A DNA stretch of 64,000 nt from NCBI GenBank assembly GCA_012927625.1, contig JABBOV010000004.1:226124-290123 (forward strand), given 5' to 3'. Made by a program: the position numbers and the translations under genes. The stretch is from Glaciimonas sp. (GTDB lineage Bacteria > Pseudomonadota > Gammaproteobacteria > Burkholderiales > Burkholderiaceae_D). The stretch's first letter is position 1, and each line of letters opens with the position of its first letter. Positions 13,093 to 21,035 of the stretch are shown piece after piece. The notes beneath the pieces were generated by a model. The model had not been told where the DNA came from. It saw nothing but the letters and a program-made list of their open reading frames with translations, and made no database searches.

Positions 13093-14265
13093 CTACGTTC
13101 TAGAATGTGCTGCCGGTACCGGTTTGAACGGGTTGCGCTCGTTCAATTCATCCATATACGCTTCGATGCCGCCGCTTTCACGCGTCAGGAAGCGTTCGAT
13201 TGCATCGGCAAATGCGGGGTGTGCCAGCCAGTGTGCCGACCAGGTTTTCTGTGGCAGAAAGCCGCGCGCCATCTTGTGTTCGCCTTGCGCGCCGCCTTCA
13301 AAGCGGCCGATTCCGTGCGCAATGCAAAATTCCAGCGGTTGGTAATACGCGGTTTCAAAGTGCAGGCACGGCACATGCTCCAGCGCACCCCAGTAACGGC
13401 CGTACAGGGTGTTTTGATCGTGGATCAATAGCGAACAGGCAATCGGACGGCCGTCGCGCAGCGCTTCGATCAGTAGAATATTGTGCGGCATGGCAGTGCC
13501 GATGCGCAGGAAAAATTCCAGATTCAGATAGGGCGAAGAGTGATGTTCGGCATACGTGTTGGCATAGCAGCGGTTGAAAAACACCCAGTCTGATTCGGTC
13601 GCGCAATTGCCCGCGATATGTTGAAACGTGATGCCGGCATCATTGACTTTGCGCCGCTCGGCACGGATGTTCTTGCGCTTTTTATGCTCCAGTGTGGACA
13701 GGAAATCGTCGAAATGCCGATAGCCGGGATTAACCCAGTGAAATTGCACCCCGCTACGCAACAAATAACCGGCTTGCTCCAATTGCATGGCTTGGGCTTG
13801 CGGTGGGTACAGGATGTGGCAGGACGATACCGCGCTGTCGTCCTGCAATGCACGCAATACTTGTATCAGGGCCGCGCGGGCCGCATCATCGCGTGCCAGC
13901 AAGCGGCTCCCGGTGACCGGGGTGAATGGGATCGCCGCCAGCAACTTAGGGTAATAATCCAGACCGTGGCGCTGGTAGGCATCAGCCCAGGCCCAGTCGA
14001 ACACGTATTCGCCGTAGGAATGGAATTTCGCATACAGCGGCAGTGCCGCCGCCAGCTGCGCATTTTCCTGCGCATCGTCTTGCCACAATGTCAGGTATTG
14101 CGGCTGCCAGCCGGTCTCTGCGCTGGCGCAACCTGTCGCATGCAGCGCATCCAGGAAGGCGAAAGACAGGAAAGGGTTGGTGTCGGCTTGCAGCTGTACC
14201 AGCGCATCCCAATCGTGTGGGCCAACCTCCGACAGGGAAGAGATGATTCGCGTGCGATAATTCAT
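13093..14265 (-). CDS. FemAB/GNAT-like protein (DUF482, COG3146)
   Basis: A 390-residue protein of the COG3146 'peptidogalycan biosynthesis' family, which has a GNAT/FemAB-like fold; the reaction is not established. Recognisable blocks are WDALVQLQADTNPFLSFAFL near the N-terminus, YGEYVFDWAWADAY, the basic block EHKKRKNIRAERRKV, and CLHFETAYYQPLEFCIAHGI followed by FEGGAQGEHKMARGFLP. Full length for the family. No signal peptide. It is separated from nadE by a long perfect inverted repeat. Confidence 0.82.
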   Translation of the reverse strand: MNYRTRIISSLSEVGPHDWDALVQLQADTNPFLSFAFLDALHATGCASAETGWQPQYLTLWQDDAQENAQLAAALPLYAKFHSYGEYVFDWAWADAYQRHGLDYYPKLLAAIPFTPVTGSRLLARDDAARAALIQVLRALQDDSAVSSCHILYPPQAQAMQLEQAGYLLRSGVQFHWVNPGYRHFDDFLSTLEHKKRKNIRAERRKVNDAGITFQHIAGNCATESDWVFFNRCYANTYAEHHSSPYLNLEFFLRIGTAMPHNILLIEALRDGRPIACSLLIHDQNTLYGRYWGALEHVPCLHFETAYYQPLEFCIAHGIGRFEGGAQGEHKMARGFLPQKTWSAHWLAHPAFADAIERFLTRESGGIEAYMDELNERNPFKPVPAAHSRT

Positions 14266-14301
14266 GGGTTGGTTCGCCTTTTTTAGTGCTTGATTTTATT
14301 A

Positions 14302-14357
14302 AGTAGTGCAGGCCTCCGTGCCTGCATCGGGTTGCAGGCACGGAGGCCTGCACTACT
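14302..14357. repeat. Perfect 25-bp inverted repeat (hairpin)
   Basis: Arms 14302-14326 and 14333-14357 are exact reverse complements over 25 bases with a six-base loop (TCGGGT). The arm contains GTAGTGCAGGCCTCCGTGCC. It stands between divergent genes (DUF482 protein and nadE), about 100 bp before the nadE start. A collapsed relative occurs at 25182-25198, so it belongs to a dispersed repeat family. Confidence 0.88.
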
Positions 14358-14454
14358 GGTAAAACAGCAGTATTTTGTGTAAGCCCTGTTTTAATAATTC
14401 ATGCGCTGTGTAATTGCAGCATCATTCGTCGCATTCCATTATTCTTTTTTTATC

Positions 14455-16068
14455 ATGACAGTTAAAGTCGCCATAGCCCAAATCAACAGCATCGTCGGAG
14501 ACCTGGCAGGCAATCGCGCCAAAATCCTCGATTTTTCCCGCCGCGCCGCCGCGCAGGGTGCCGATATCGTGCTCACGCCCGAGCTGTCACTGGTCGGCTA
14601 TCCGCCGGAAGATTTATTGCTGCGTCAGGCATTTTACGCAAAAACCGCTGAAACGTTCGACGCGCTGGCAGCCGATTTGGCTCAGTTCAAAGACTTGCAC
14701 GTGGTAGTCGGTCATCCGGTACTGCGCGATGGCGCCCAGTACAATGCGGCCTCGGTGTTGGTCAATGGTGTGGTGCTGGCGACCTATTGCAAATTCGCAT
14801 TGCCGAACAACACCGTGTTTGACGAGCGGCGCTATTTTTCTTCGCACGACGCGCCGGTGGTGTTCCAGGTAAAGGGTGTTGCATTCGGCATCAATATCTG
14901 TGAAGACGCTTGGTCTGCGCATGCGCCATTGCGCGCTAAAGCTGCCGGTGCGCAAGTGCTGCTGATTCCAAACGGCTCGCCCTATCACATGAATAAGCAG
15001 GACGTGCGCTTTAAAGTCTTGCGCGAGAACGTCAGCGCGCAAGGCTTGGCGCTGGTCTATGCGAATCTGGTCGGCGGCCAGGATGAACTGATTTTCGACG
15101 GCAATTCATTCGTGATGGATGCCACCGGTGGCGTTTGCGCCCAACTGTCGCATTGCGAAGAAGCGTTGCAGGTGATTAAATTTATCGATGGCGTTCCGCA
15201 GAGCAGCCATGTCGCCAATGCGTTGCCGATCGAGGCTCAAGTGTACCAAGCGCTGGTACTGGGGGTGCGCGATTATGTCGGCAAGAATGGCTTTCCCAGT
15301 GTGATCATCGGTCTCTCGGGCGGAGTCGATTCCGCATTGACGCTGGCGATTGCAGTCGATGCGCTGGGTGCTGACCGCGTGCGTACCGTGATGATGCAAT
15401 CAAAGTATACGGCCGACATTTCATGGCTGGATTCACGCGAGATGGCTAGCCGAATCGGCGTACGCTACGATGAAATTCCGATTAACGATTGCTTTGACGC
15501 TTTCAGTACTACTTTGGCAGAGGAATTCAAGGGCCTCAAGGAAGATGCCACCGAAGAAAACATTCAAGCCCGCATCCGTGGCACCATTTTGATGGCGCTG
15601 TCGAACAAGCACGGTACGATTGTGCTGACCACCGGCAACAAAAGCGAAATGGCGGTTGGTTACTGCACCTTGTACGGCGATATGGCGGGCGGTTTCGCGG
15701 TGATCAAGGACATCGCGAAGACGCTGGTGTACCGTTTGTGCGATTATCGCAATACTTTATCGGACGTCATCCCAATCCGTATTCTGACTCGTGCGCCATC
15801 GGCCGAGTTGCGGCTCGATCAGACTGATCAGGATTCATTGCCGCCGTACGAAATACTGGACGCCATCATGCAGATGTATATGGAGCAGAATTTGAGCATT
15901 ACCGAGATTCTAGCTGCAGGCTATCGCCAGGAAGACGTGGAACGCATCACGCGCCTGATCAAGATCAACGAATACAAGCGGCGCCAGGCGCCGGTAGGGA
16001 TTCGCATTACGCACCGGGCGTTCGGGCGCGACTGGCGCTATCCAATTACATCCCGTTTTTTCGAATGA
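14455..16068 (+). CDS. nadE: Glutamine-dependent NAD+ synthetase
   Basis: Last step of NAD synthesis: amidation of deamido-NAD using glutamine. The 537-residue protein joins an N-terminal nitrilase-type glutaminase domain (Glu in LTPELSLVGYPPEDLL, Lys in CKFALPNNTVFDERRYF, Cys in GINICEDAW) to a C-terminal NAD synthase domain with P-loop GLSGGVDSALTLAI and the ATP/NaAD block TTGNKSEMAVGY. ATG 14455 is preferred over a start at 14401 because the family begins at VKVAIAQINSIVGD. It is followed after 39 bp by glnB, as in many betaproteobacteria. Confidence 0.95.
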   Translation: MTVKVAIAQINSIVGDLAGNRAKILDFSRRAAAQGADIVLTPELSLVGYPPEDLLLRQAFYAKTAETFDALAADLAQFKDLHVVVGHPVLRDGAQYNAASVLVNGVVLATYCKFALPNNTVFDERRYFSSHDAPVVFQVKGVAFGINICEDAWSAHAPLRAKAAGAQVLLIPNGSPYHMNKQDVRFKVLRENVSAQGLALVYANLVGGQDELIFDGNSFVMDATGGVCAQLSHCEEALQVIKFIDGVPQSSHVANALPIEAQVYQALVLGVRDYVGKNGFPSVIIGLSGGVDSALTLAIAVDALGADRVRTVMMQSKYTADISWLDSREMASRIGVRYDEIPINDCFDAFSTTLAEEFKGLKEDATEENIQARIRGTILMALSNKHGTIVLTTGNKSEMAVGYCTLYGDMAGGFAVIKDIAKTLVYRLCDYRNTLSDVIPIRILTRAPSAELRLDQTDQDSLPPYEILDAIMQMYMEQNLSITEILAAGYRQEDVERITRLIKINEYKRRQAPVGIRITHRAFGRDWRYPITSRFFE

Positions 16069-16098
16069 TCATCCAGCATCGTTTTTTCAATACCCTAA

Positions 16099-16446
<348 letters not shown>

Positions 16447-16460
16447 TTTGATTTGAAAAT

Positions 16461-16492
16461 AAACAATCCGGCTTATGCCGGATTGTTTTATT
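16461..16492 (+). terminator. Rho-independent terminator after glnB
   Basis: Perfect 12-bp stem AAACAATCCGGC / GCCGGATTGTTT with loop TTAT, the stem itself running into TTTTATT. It starts 15 bp after the glnB stop. Confidence 0.92.
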
Positions 16493-16662
16493 GAGCAATC
16501 AGTTTTAATCTATAAGTGGTAAAAAATAGCGTTGTGGTGGAGGTACGCGGGAATTCTGCTTAGACTCGTGCAAGCCCGTTCATCTGTTCGCGCCGGGTTT
16601 GAGGATGCGCAATATAGTTTTGTTCGTTGCTATTATTCTTTGTACGAAGGAGACCGAGCGCC

Positions 16663-17349
16663 ATGTATACACCGAATCAAGGCTTTGCGGATCGTACAGA
16701 TGCCGCAGAGCAATTGGTTGATTGCCTGCAGGCATATCGGGGATGTAATCCGCTCGTTCTCGCCATTCCGCGCGGCGCAGTACCGATGGGAAAGATCATC
16801 GCTGAACGCCTGGGCGGTGAGCTCGATATCGTGCTGGTGCGCAAATTGCGGGCGCCCGGCAATCTGGAATACGCGATCGGTGCGATCGATGAAACGGGCA
16901 ATACCACTATGAATATGGAAGTGGACGCGAGCGACATCGACGCCAACAGCTTGACAGCGGAACAACAGTACCAAAAGGAAGTGATGCGAAAACGTCGCAG
17001 CACCTACATGCGGCTGCGGCCCGCCATCAATGTGAAGGGCCGCATTGTACTGCTGCTGGATGACGGTATCGCAACCGGTTCGACCATGATTGCAGCGCTC
17101 AAGGCAGTCCGCTTACAAAATCCCGACACACTTATTTGCGTTACTCCCGTCGCTCCTCCCGAGAGCATCAAGGCCGTGGCGCCTTTTGCTGATGCGGTGG
17201 TGTGCCTGCTGACAGCGGCCGATTTTCATGCTGTAAGCCAGTTTTACCGCGACTTTACCGCAGTGGATGACACTGAGGTCGCCGCGATCCTGCAACAATC
17301 AACGCGTAGCGCCTATAACGTACAAAGAGATGATCCTGATCTTGGCTAA
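16663..17349 (+). CDS. Phosphoribosyltransferase domain protein
   Basis: Type I phosphoribosyltransferase fold, 228 residues, substrate unknown. The PRPP-binding loop is IVLLLDDGIATGSTMIAAL (about residues 126-144); AIPRGAVPMGKIIAERLG near the N-terminus matches stand-alone PRTases of the COG1926 type. ATG 16663 has a good Shine-Dalgarno (AAGGAG, 11 bp upstream). Immediately downstream lies a decayed nucleotidyltransferase gene, suggesting an accessory region. Confidence 0.85.
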   Translation: MYTPNQGFADRTDAAEQLVDCLQAYRGCNPLVLAIPRGAVPMGKIIAERLGGELDIVLVRKLRAPGNLEYAIGAIDETGNTTMNMEVDASDIDANSLTAEQQYQKEVMRKRRSTYMRLRPAINVKGRIVLLLDDGIATGSTMIAALKAVRLQNPDTLICVTPVAPPESIKAVAPFADAVVCLLTAADFHAVSQFYRDFTAVDDTEVAAILQQSTRSAYNVQRDDPDLG

Positions 17350-17590
17350 AATGGTCATGGCCTATCTGATCAAGCATCTGACCCGGCATAGCTTGCGCAA
17401 AATCATGGTTAACGTCAGATAACTACACCATAAGATCGAAGAGTATTTTGGAGCCGGGCATCAGTTCGGCGTTCATATCGGCTATCCGTTCCAAGGCTAT
17501 GCCAACCACGTCCGCAAAGTGGTGCCGTAACCGCTCGTCCGGCGGCATGAAGAAAACTCAGGAGTTTGGCGGCTTCTTCAACGAAATAAG
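17350..17590 (+). pseudogene. Remnant of a sugar-phosphate nucleotidyltransferase gene
   Basis: No intact ORF, but translated pieces match the N-terminal part of NTP-transferase (mannose-1-phosphate guanylyltransferase-like) proteins. Reading from 17351 gives MAYLIKHLTRHSLRKIMVNV, then an in-frame TAA at 17420-17422, then LHHKIEEYFGAGHQFGVHIG. The same frame stops at 17528, and a different frame from about 17537 gives SGGMKKTQEFGGFFNE, the piece expected next in this family. The N-terminus, with the GxGTR nucleotide loop, and the C-terminal half are missing. It thus carries a nonsense change, at least one frameshift and truncation at both ends. Recognition is from remembered family motifs; a search would confirm it. 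Confidence 0.7.
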
Positions 17591-17760
17591 CCACTGGCCC
17601 GACTTGGGCCGGACACCGTAGATGGCGTTATGCGAGATATAACAGAATTGGGCTTGTGCAACTGCGTAATGCGCGCAATCAGCATCAGTTGCCGCGTCCG
17701 CAGATGCATCTGAATAGTCGCGTGCGTGGTGCACCCACGTTAAATGTAAAGCGCGGTTGC

Positions 17761-18117
17761 TTACCTGTGGCCGCGGCCACCGCCATTGCCACGAAAGCCA
17801 CGATCACCACCATGATCGCCACCATCATGCCTACGAAAACCACGATCACCACCATCATGCTCACGGAAATCGCGATCGCCATGATCGTCATATCCACGGA
17901 AGCCGTCGCCAGACCGATATCCAAAATTGAAGAATGCAGGTGGTCCAACATAAACTGGAGCCGCATAAACGGGAGCCGCATAATACACTGGCCGCGGCTG
18001 GTCATAAGGACTCGTGTCGTAATAGGCAGACGGATAGCCTGGCCCATATACCGCGCAACCACCAAGGGTGGATAGCATAATGAAAGCAAGTGCCAAACGT
18101 TTTGCTGGTATTTTCAT
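17761..18117 (-). CDS. Small Tyr/Pro- and Gly/Arg/His-rich lipoprotein, function unknown
   Basis: A 118-residue secreted protein. MKIPAKRLALAFIMLSTLGGCAVYG is a lipoprotein signal with lipobox LGGC, so the mature protein would be lipid-anchored at Cys21. The mature part begins with Tyr/Pro repeats (PVYYAAPVYAAPVYVGPP) and ends in low-complexity Gly/Asp/Arg/His repeats (GGDRGFRRHDGGDHGGDRGF). ATG 18117 is chosen because the signal starts there; the longer frame to 18168 adds non-signal residues. Related in style to the next gene on the same strand. Function not recognised. Confidence 0.75.
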   Translation of the reverse strand: MKIPAKRLALAFIMLSTLGGCAVYGPGYPSAYYDTSPYDQPRPVYYAAPVYAAPVYVGPPAFFNFGYRSGDGFRGYDDHGDRDFREHDGGDRGFRRHDGGDHGGDRGFRGNGGGRGHR

Positions 18118-18255
18118 AACGGAACCTCTTGACAAATACACATGCGAAGATAATGTTTCTATTCGCAATGCCCGACATCATTTATGCAAGTGCCTAATTT
18201 ATATGTAATAAATATAAATCGTTTGTATTCAATAACTTGGAGCTTTAAATTGCAG

Positions 18256-18300
18256 TTATACACAAAATTATCCACAAAAATGTGGGTAACTTTATGCACC
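18256..18300. other. Cluster of DnaA-box-like sequences
   Basis: Two exact matches to the DnaA-box consensus TTWTNCACA lie three bases apart: TTATACACA (18256-18264) and TTATCCACA (18268-18276). They are followed by an inverted near-match TGTGGGTAA (18281-18289, reading TTACCCACA) and TTATGCACC (18292-18300). The DNA on the left (about 18180-18250) is strongly AT-rich. It sits in the 209-bp gap between two secreted-protein genes. No dnaA, rpmH, gidA, parAB or repA gene is near. It could be a DnaA-controlled promoter, a titration site, an origin remnant or chance. Confidence 0.5.
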
Positions 18301-18326
18301 CTGATGCATTCAATCAAAAGCGCTTG

Positions 18327-18662
18327 TCAGTCATCCTCGTGGTCATGACCACGATGCTCTTTGTCTTTCCAGTGGCGACCACGATATTGCCTGTCTTCCC
18401 ATTGCCGCCCTTGGTAATACACTGGGCCTCTTTCTATATACAGTGGACGCGGTTGCGTATAGATCACACGCGGTTGTACATACACAGGCTGCTGCTCAAC
18501 ATAGACTGGTTGCGGCTCCATATAGACGGGCCCAGGATAAAAACCCGGAATGCCAATATTGATGCCAACACTGACGTCCGATCGGGCCAACGCCGGCGTA
18601 CTAGTCAATATTAGGCTAGAGCAAGTTAGTAATCCGGCTACAAGGATGAGATATTTTTTCAC
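18327..18662 (-). CDS. Secreted Tyr/Pro/Val-repeat protein, function unknown
   Basis: A 111-residue protein with a clear cleavable signal peptide (LILVAGLLTCSSLI, then TSTPALA before ARSDV). The start is taken as GTG 18662, which has AAGGA seven bases upstream; the longer ATG at 18707 would put 15 charged residues before the signal. After SVGINIGIPGFYPG the protein repeats a five-to-seven-residue unit (EPQPVYVEQQPVYVQPRVIY), then ends in a basic/His/Asp tail. Such proteins are common in betaproteobacteria but uncharacterised. Confidence 0.75.
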   Translation of the reverse strand: MKKYLILVAGLLTCSSLILTSTPALARSDVSVGINIGIPGFYPGPVYMEPQPVYVEQQPVYVQPRVIYTQPRPLYIERGPVYYQGRQWEDRQYRGRHWKDKEHRGHDHEDD

Positions 18663-18809
18663 GTTGGTTTCCTTTATTCTCTTTGTACTCTTCCGATATA
18701 ACTCCATTAAAGTCCGAATCGCCGGGCAGTGCCAGCATCAATGCGTAAGCCCTGTAACAAGTTGTAAGCGCACAGGCGAACTCGGCCATACAACTACACA
18801 TTTACGTGC

Positions 18810-19721
18810 TCAAACTGGTTTAACAAAGCTCGCATGTGCGGCCGAGAGAATCGCTTCTACCGCAGGATGCTTGATTTTCCTTTCGGTCAGGATTCCGTAA
18901 AATTGTTCCTGCACGCCCGGCAAGTCTCCAATGGGCACGGCGCCGAATTGTACTTCGATGTCCTTCGCCAGCAAAGATGGGGCGGGAAACAAGCCCAGTC
19001 CGCTGCGCCCAAAAGTCTTGAGTAATGCGCTATCTTCAAATTCGCCGACGATCTCCGGGTGTAGATCGTTCAGTTCAAACCATTGATCGACCTGACCGCG
19101 AACCGCACTATTGCGGGTGGGCATCAGTAAAGGCGCTCCGTCCAGATTGGCGGGAAAACCCTCCTTATATTTCTGTGCGAGAGCGGGAATGCCGAACATC
19201 GTGATTTCGCATTCGCCCAATAAATGGCTGAATACCCGTAAACTGGTGCCGGGGCTAACCGGGCGATCGGTCAGAACCAGATCGAGCTTATGCAACGCGA
19301 GATCGGCCAGCAATGATTCGAACTTGCCTTCATAGCAGGTCAGCCTGACCTTGTCCGGCATCTGCAGCACTGCTTCCAGCAAGCGATAAGCAACCAGTTT
19401 GGGCAGCGCGTCGGAAATGCCTACTGTTAAATGAATGGTGCGGCCGATATTGTTTTCGGCCAGCGCCTCTTGCATTTGTTCGCCGAGCAAAAATATCTGA
19501 TCGGCGTAACCCAGCGCCATTCTGCCGGCCTCGGTCAGCACCAGCCGGCGACCTTGCTGAGTAAGCAAAGACTTTCCGATCGATTGCTCCAGTAGGCTGA
19601 TCTGCATGCTGATGGTCTGCACTGCGACCCCGAGTCGCTCGGCGGCGCGCGTCACGCCGCCTTCCTTGGCGACGACCCAAAAGTAATACAGGTGGTGAAA
19701 ATTTAATCCGGTCGATTTCAT
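18810..19721 (-). CDS. nhaR: LysR-family regulator, NhaR type
   Basis: A 303-residue LysR-type transcription factor: N-terminal winged helix (LNFHHLYYFWVVAKEGGVTRAAERLGVAVQTIS) and a C-terminal periplasmic-binding-like effector domain. The N-terminal wording and the stretch LVLTDRPVSPGTSLRVFSHLLGE match NhaR, the sodium-responsive activator of nhaA in E. coli. No Na+/H+ antiporter gene is in the window, so its target here is unknown. It is divergent from the HPF/RaiA-like gene, 97 bp away, and may regulate it. Confidence 0.82.
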   Translation of the reverse strand: MKSTGLNFHHLYYFWVVAKEGGVTRAAERLGVAVQTISMQISLLEQSIGKSLLTQQGRRLVLTEAGRMALGYADQIFLLGEQMQEALAENNIGRTIHLTVGISDALPKLVAYRLLEAVLQMPDKVRLTCYEGKFESLLADLALHKLDLVLTDRPVSPGTSLRVFSHLLGECEITMFGIPALAQKYKEGFPANLDGAPLLMPTRNSAVRGQVDQWFELNDLHPEIVGEFEDSALLKTFGRSGLGLFPAPSLLAKDIEVQFGAVPIGDLPGVQEQFYGILTERKIKHPAVEAILSAAHASFVKPV

Positions 19722-19818
19722 AGTTCTGTTTTTATGAAGTAATATTCATGTTATCTTCGCTTTTACATGATGGAGAAACCAAATAGCATGGACTGGTACA
19801 TAACGACAGGAGTCCATA

Positions 19819-20166
19819 ATGAAGCCGGTTATTATTGCCAAAGGTTTGAAAGCGAGCCGTTTAATGCGTGATTATGCGGCACGTCGGCTGGATTTTGCAC
19901 TGAACAGGGTCTGGCACAACATCCGTGCAGTGACAGTACATATCACTGATGAAAATGGCCCGAAGGGTGGAGTCGACAAGCGTTGCCTGATCAAATTGAG
20001 CATGCCGGGCCTCCCTGATATCGTCGTTACAGAAACAGGGCATACTATAAGCGTGACGATTGACCGCGCGATTCACCGGGCGGCTTACACGGTGCAACGG
20101 CTTTTGTCGCGGGCCAGGTCGTTTTCCCACGCGAAACACACCATGATGTTGTCAGAATTTGCCTGA
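19819..20166 (+). CDS. HPF/RaiA-family ribosome-associated protein
   Basis: A 115-residue protein resembling hibernation/modulation factors that bind the 30S decoding region, here a short divergent type. The indicative block is VHITDENGPKGGVDKRCLIKL, followed by a beta-strand/helix pattern and a basic C-terminus. Shine-Dalgarno ACAGGAG lies upstream of the ATG. It sits between nhaR (divergent) and a BI-1/YccA gene 31 bp downstream, so the pair may be one stress-related transcript. Ribosome binding is inferred from the family only. Confidence 0.78.
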   Translation: MKPVIIAKGLKASRLMRDYAARRLDFALNRVWHNIRAVTVHITDENGPKGGVDKRCLIKLSMPGLPDIVVTETGHTISVTIDRAIHRAAYTVQRLLSRARSFSHAKHTMMLSEFA

Positions 20167-20197
20167 ATTTTTTTGGAAATTATCAAAAGGAATGAAC

Positions 20198-20890
20198 ATG
20201 AACAATCGATTTAATGACATGCGTACCAATATTGCGTCGACTTCGTCAGCTACCCAGGGGTTGGACGCCTCGGCACACCGGGTACTGCGCAATACTTATA
20301 TGCTGCTGTCGGCGTGTTTGGCTTTTAGCGCTCTGACAGCGGGGCTCTCGGTCGCCTTGGGGTTGCCGCATCCTGGTCTCATCATCACGATGGTGGGTTA
20401 CTTCGGGCTACTTTATTTGGTCACCAAGAACCGGGATAGCGGCCTCGGTGTCGCCTTGGTATTTGCCCTGACGGGTTTCATGGGCTACACAATGGGACCG
20501 ATCATCAGCATGTATCTGAAGCTGCCTAACGGCGGCCAGACAGTAATGATGGCAATGGGCGGCACCGCAGTTATTTTCATGGGACTGTCAGCTTATGCGC
20601 TGGTTTCAAAGCGTGATTTTTCCTTCATGGGCGGCTTTCTGACAGTCGGTATTCTGGTAGCGTTTCTGGCCGGACTGGTGGGCATCTTCATGCACGTTCC
20701 CGCCTTGTCACTGACGGTATCGGCGGTCTTTGTATTGCTAATGTCGGGTCTGATTCTGTACCAGACCAGTGAAATTATTCGCGGTGGCGAAACCAACTAC
20801 GTGATGGCGACAGTGACTTTGTTTGTGACCATTTTCAACTTGTTCACCAGTCTGCTGCAGTTGCTTGGATTTGCCAATAGCAGCGATTAA
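20198..20890 (+). CDS. Bax inhibitor-1/YccA family membrane protein
   Basis: A 230-residue polytopic inner-membrane protein with about seven hydrophobic segments, starting near LRNTYMLLSACLAFSALTAG and ending with an Asp-containing tail (NSSD). Family members YccA/YbhL interact with and restrain the FtsH protease or act as calcium-leak channels; which applies here is unknown. ATG 20198 is chosen because AAAAGGA lies seven bases upstream; the ATG at 20192 would abut that site. A strong terminator follows. Confidence 0.88.
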   Translation: MNNRFNDMRTNIASTSSATQGLDASAHRVLRNTYMLLSACLAFSALTAGLSVALGLPHPGLIITMVGYFGLLYLVTKNRDSGLGVALVFALTGFMGYTMGPIISMYLKLPNGGQTVMMAMGGTAVIFMGLSAYALVSKRDFSFMGGFLTVGILVAFLAGLVGIFMHVPALSLTVSAVFVLLMSGLILYQTSEIIRGGETNYVMATVTLFVTIFNLFTSLLQLLGFANSSD

Positions 20891-20932
20891 AAGCATCGGC
20901 CGCAATTTGGCCTGCTCTCTCTAAGCCTCCAC

Positions 20933-20967
20933 AAACCGCCGCTGGCAACAAGCGGCGGTTTTTTTAT
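20933..20967 (+). terminator. Rho-independent terminator after the YccA-family gene
   Basis: Stem AAACCGCCGCT / AGCGGCGGTTT with a seven-base loop, followed by a run of T's (TTTTTTTAT). It lies 43 bp after the stop at 20890. Confidence 0.92.
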
Positions 20968-21035
20968 GCATAAATTTTTTAATTTTCCCTTAATCCAATA
21001 GGTTGCGTTCTGAGGTCGTAGCTTTCTACAGCTAT

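Noticed and set aside
17656-18075. A plus-strand Thr/Ile/Met-rich open frame.
   Set aside because: It is the shadow of the Gly/Arg/His-rich repeats of the lipoprotein gene on the minus strand.
17761-18662. Chromosomal origin of replication at the DnaA-box cluster.
   Set aside because: Not called as oriC because no dnaA, dnaN, gidA/mnmG, rpmH or par genes are near; reported only as a DnaA-box-like cluster.
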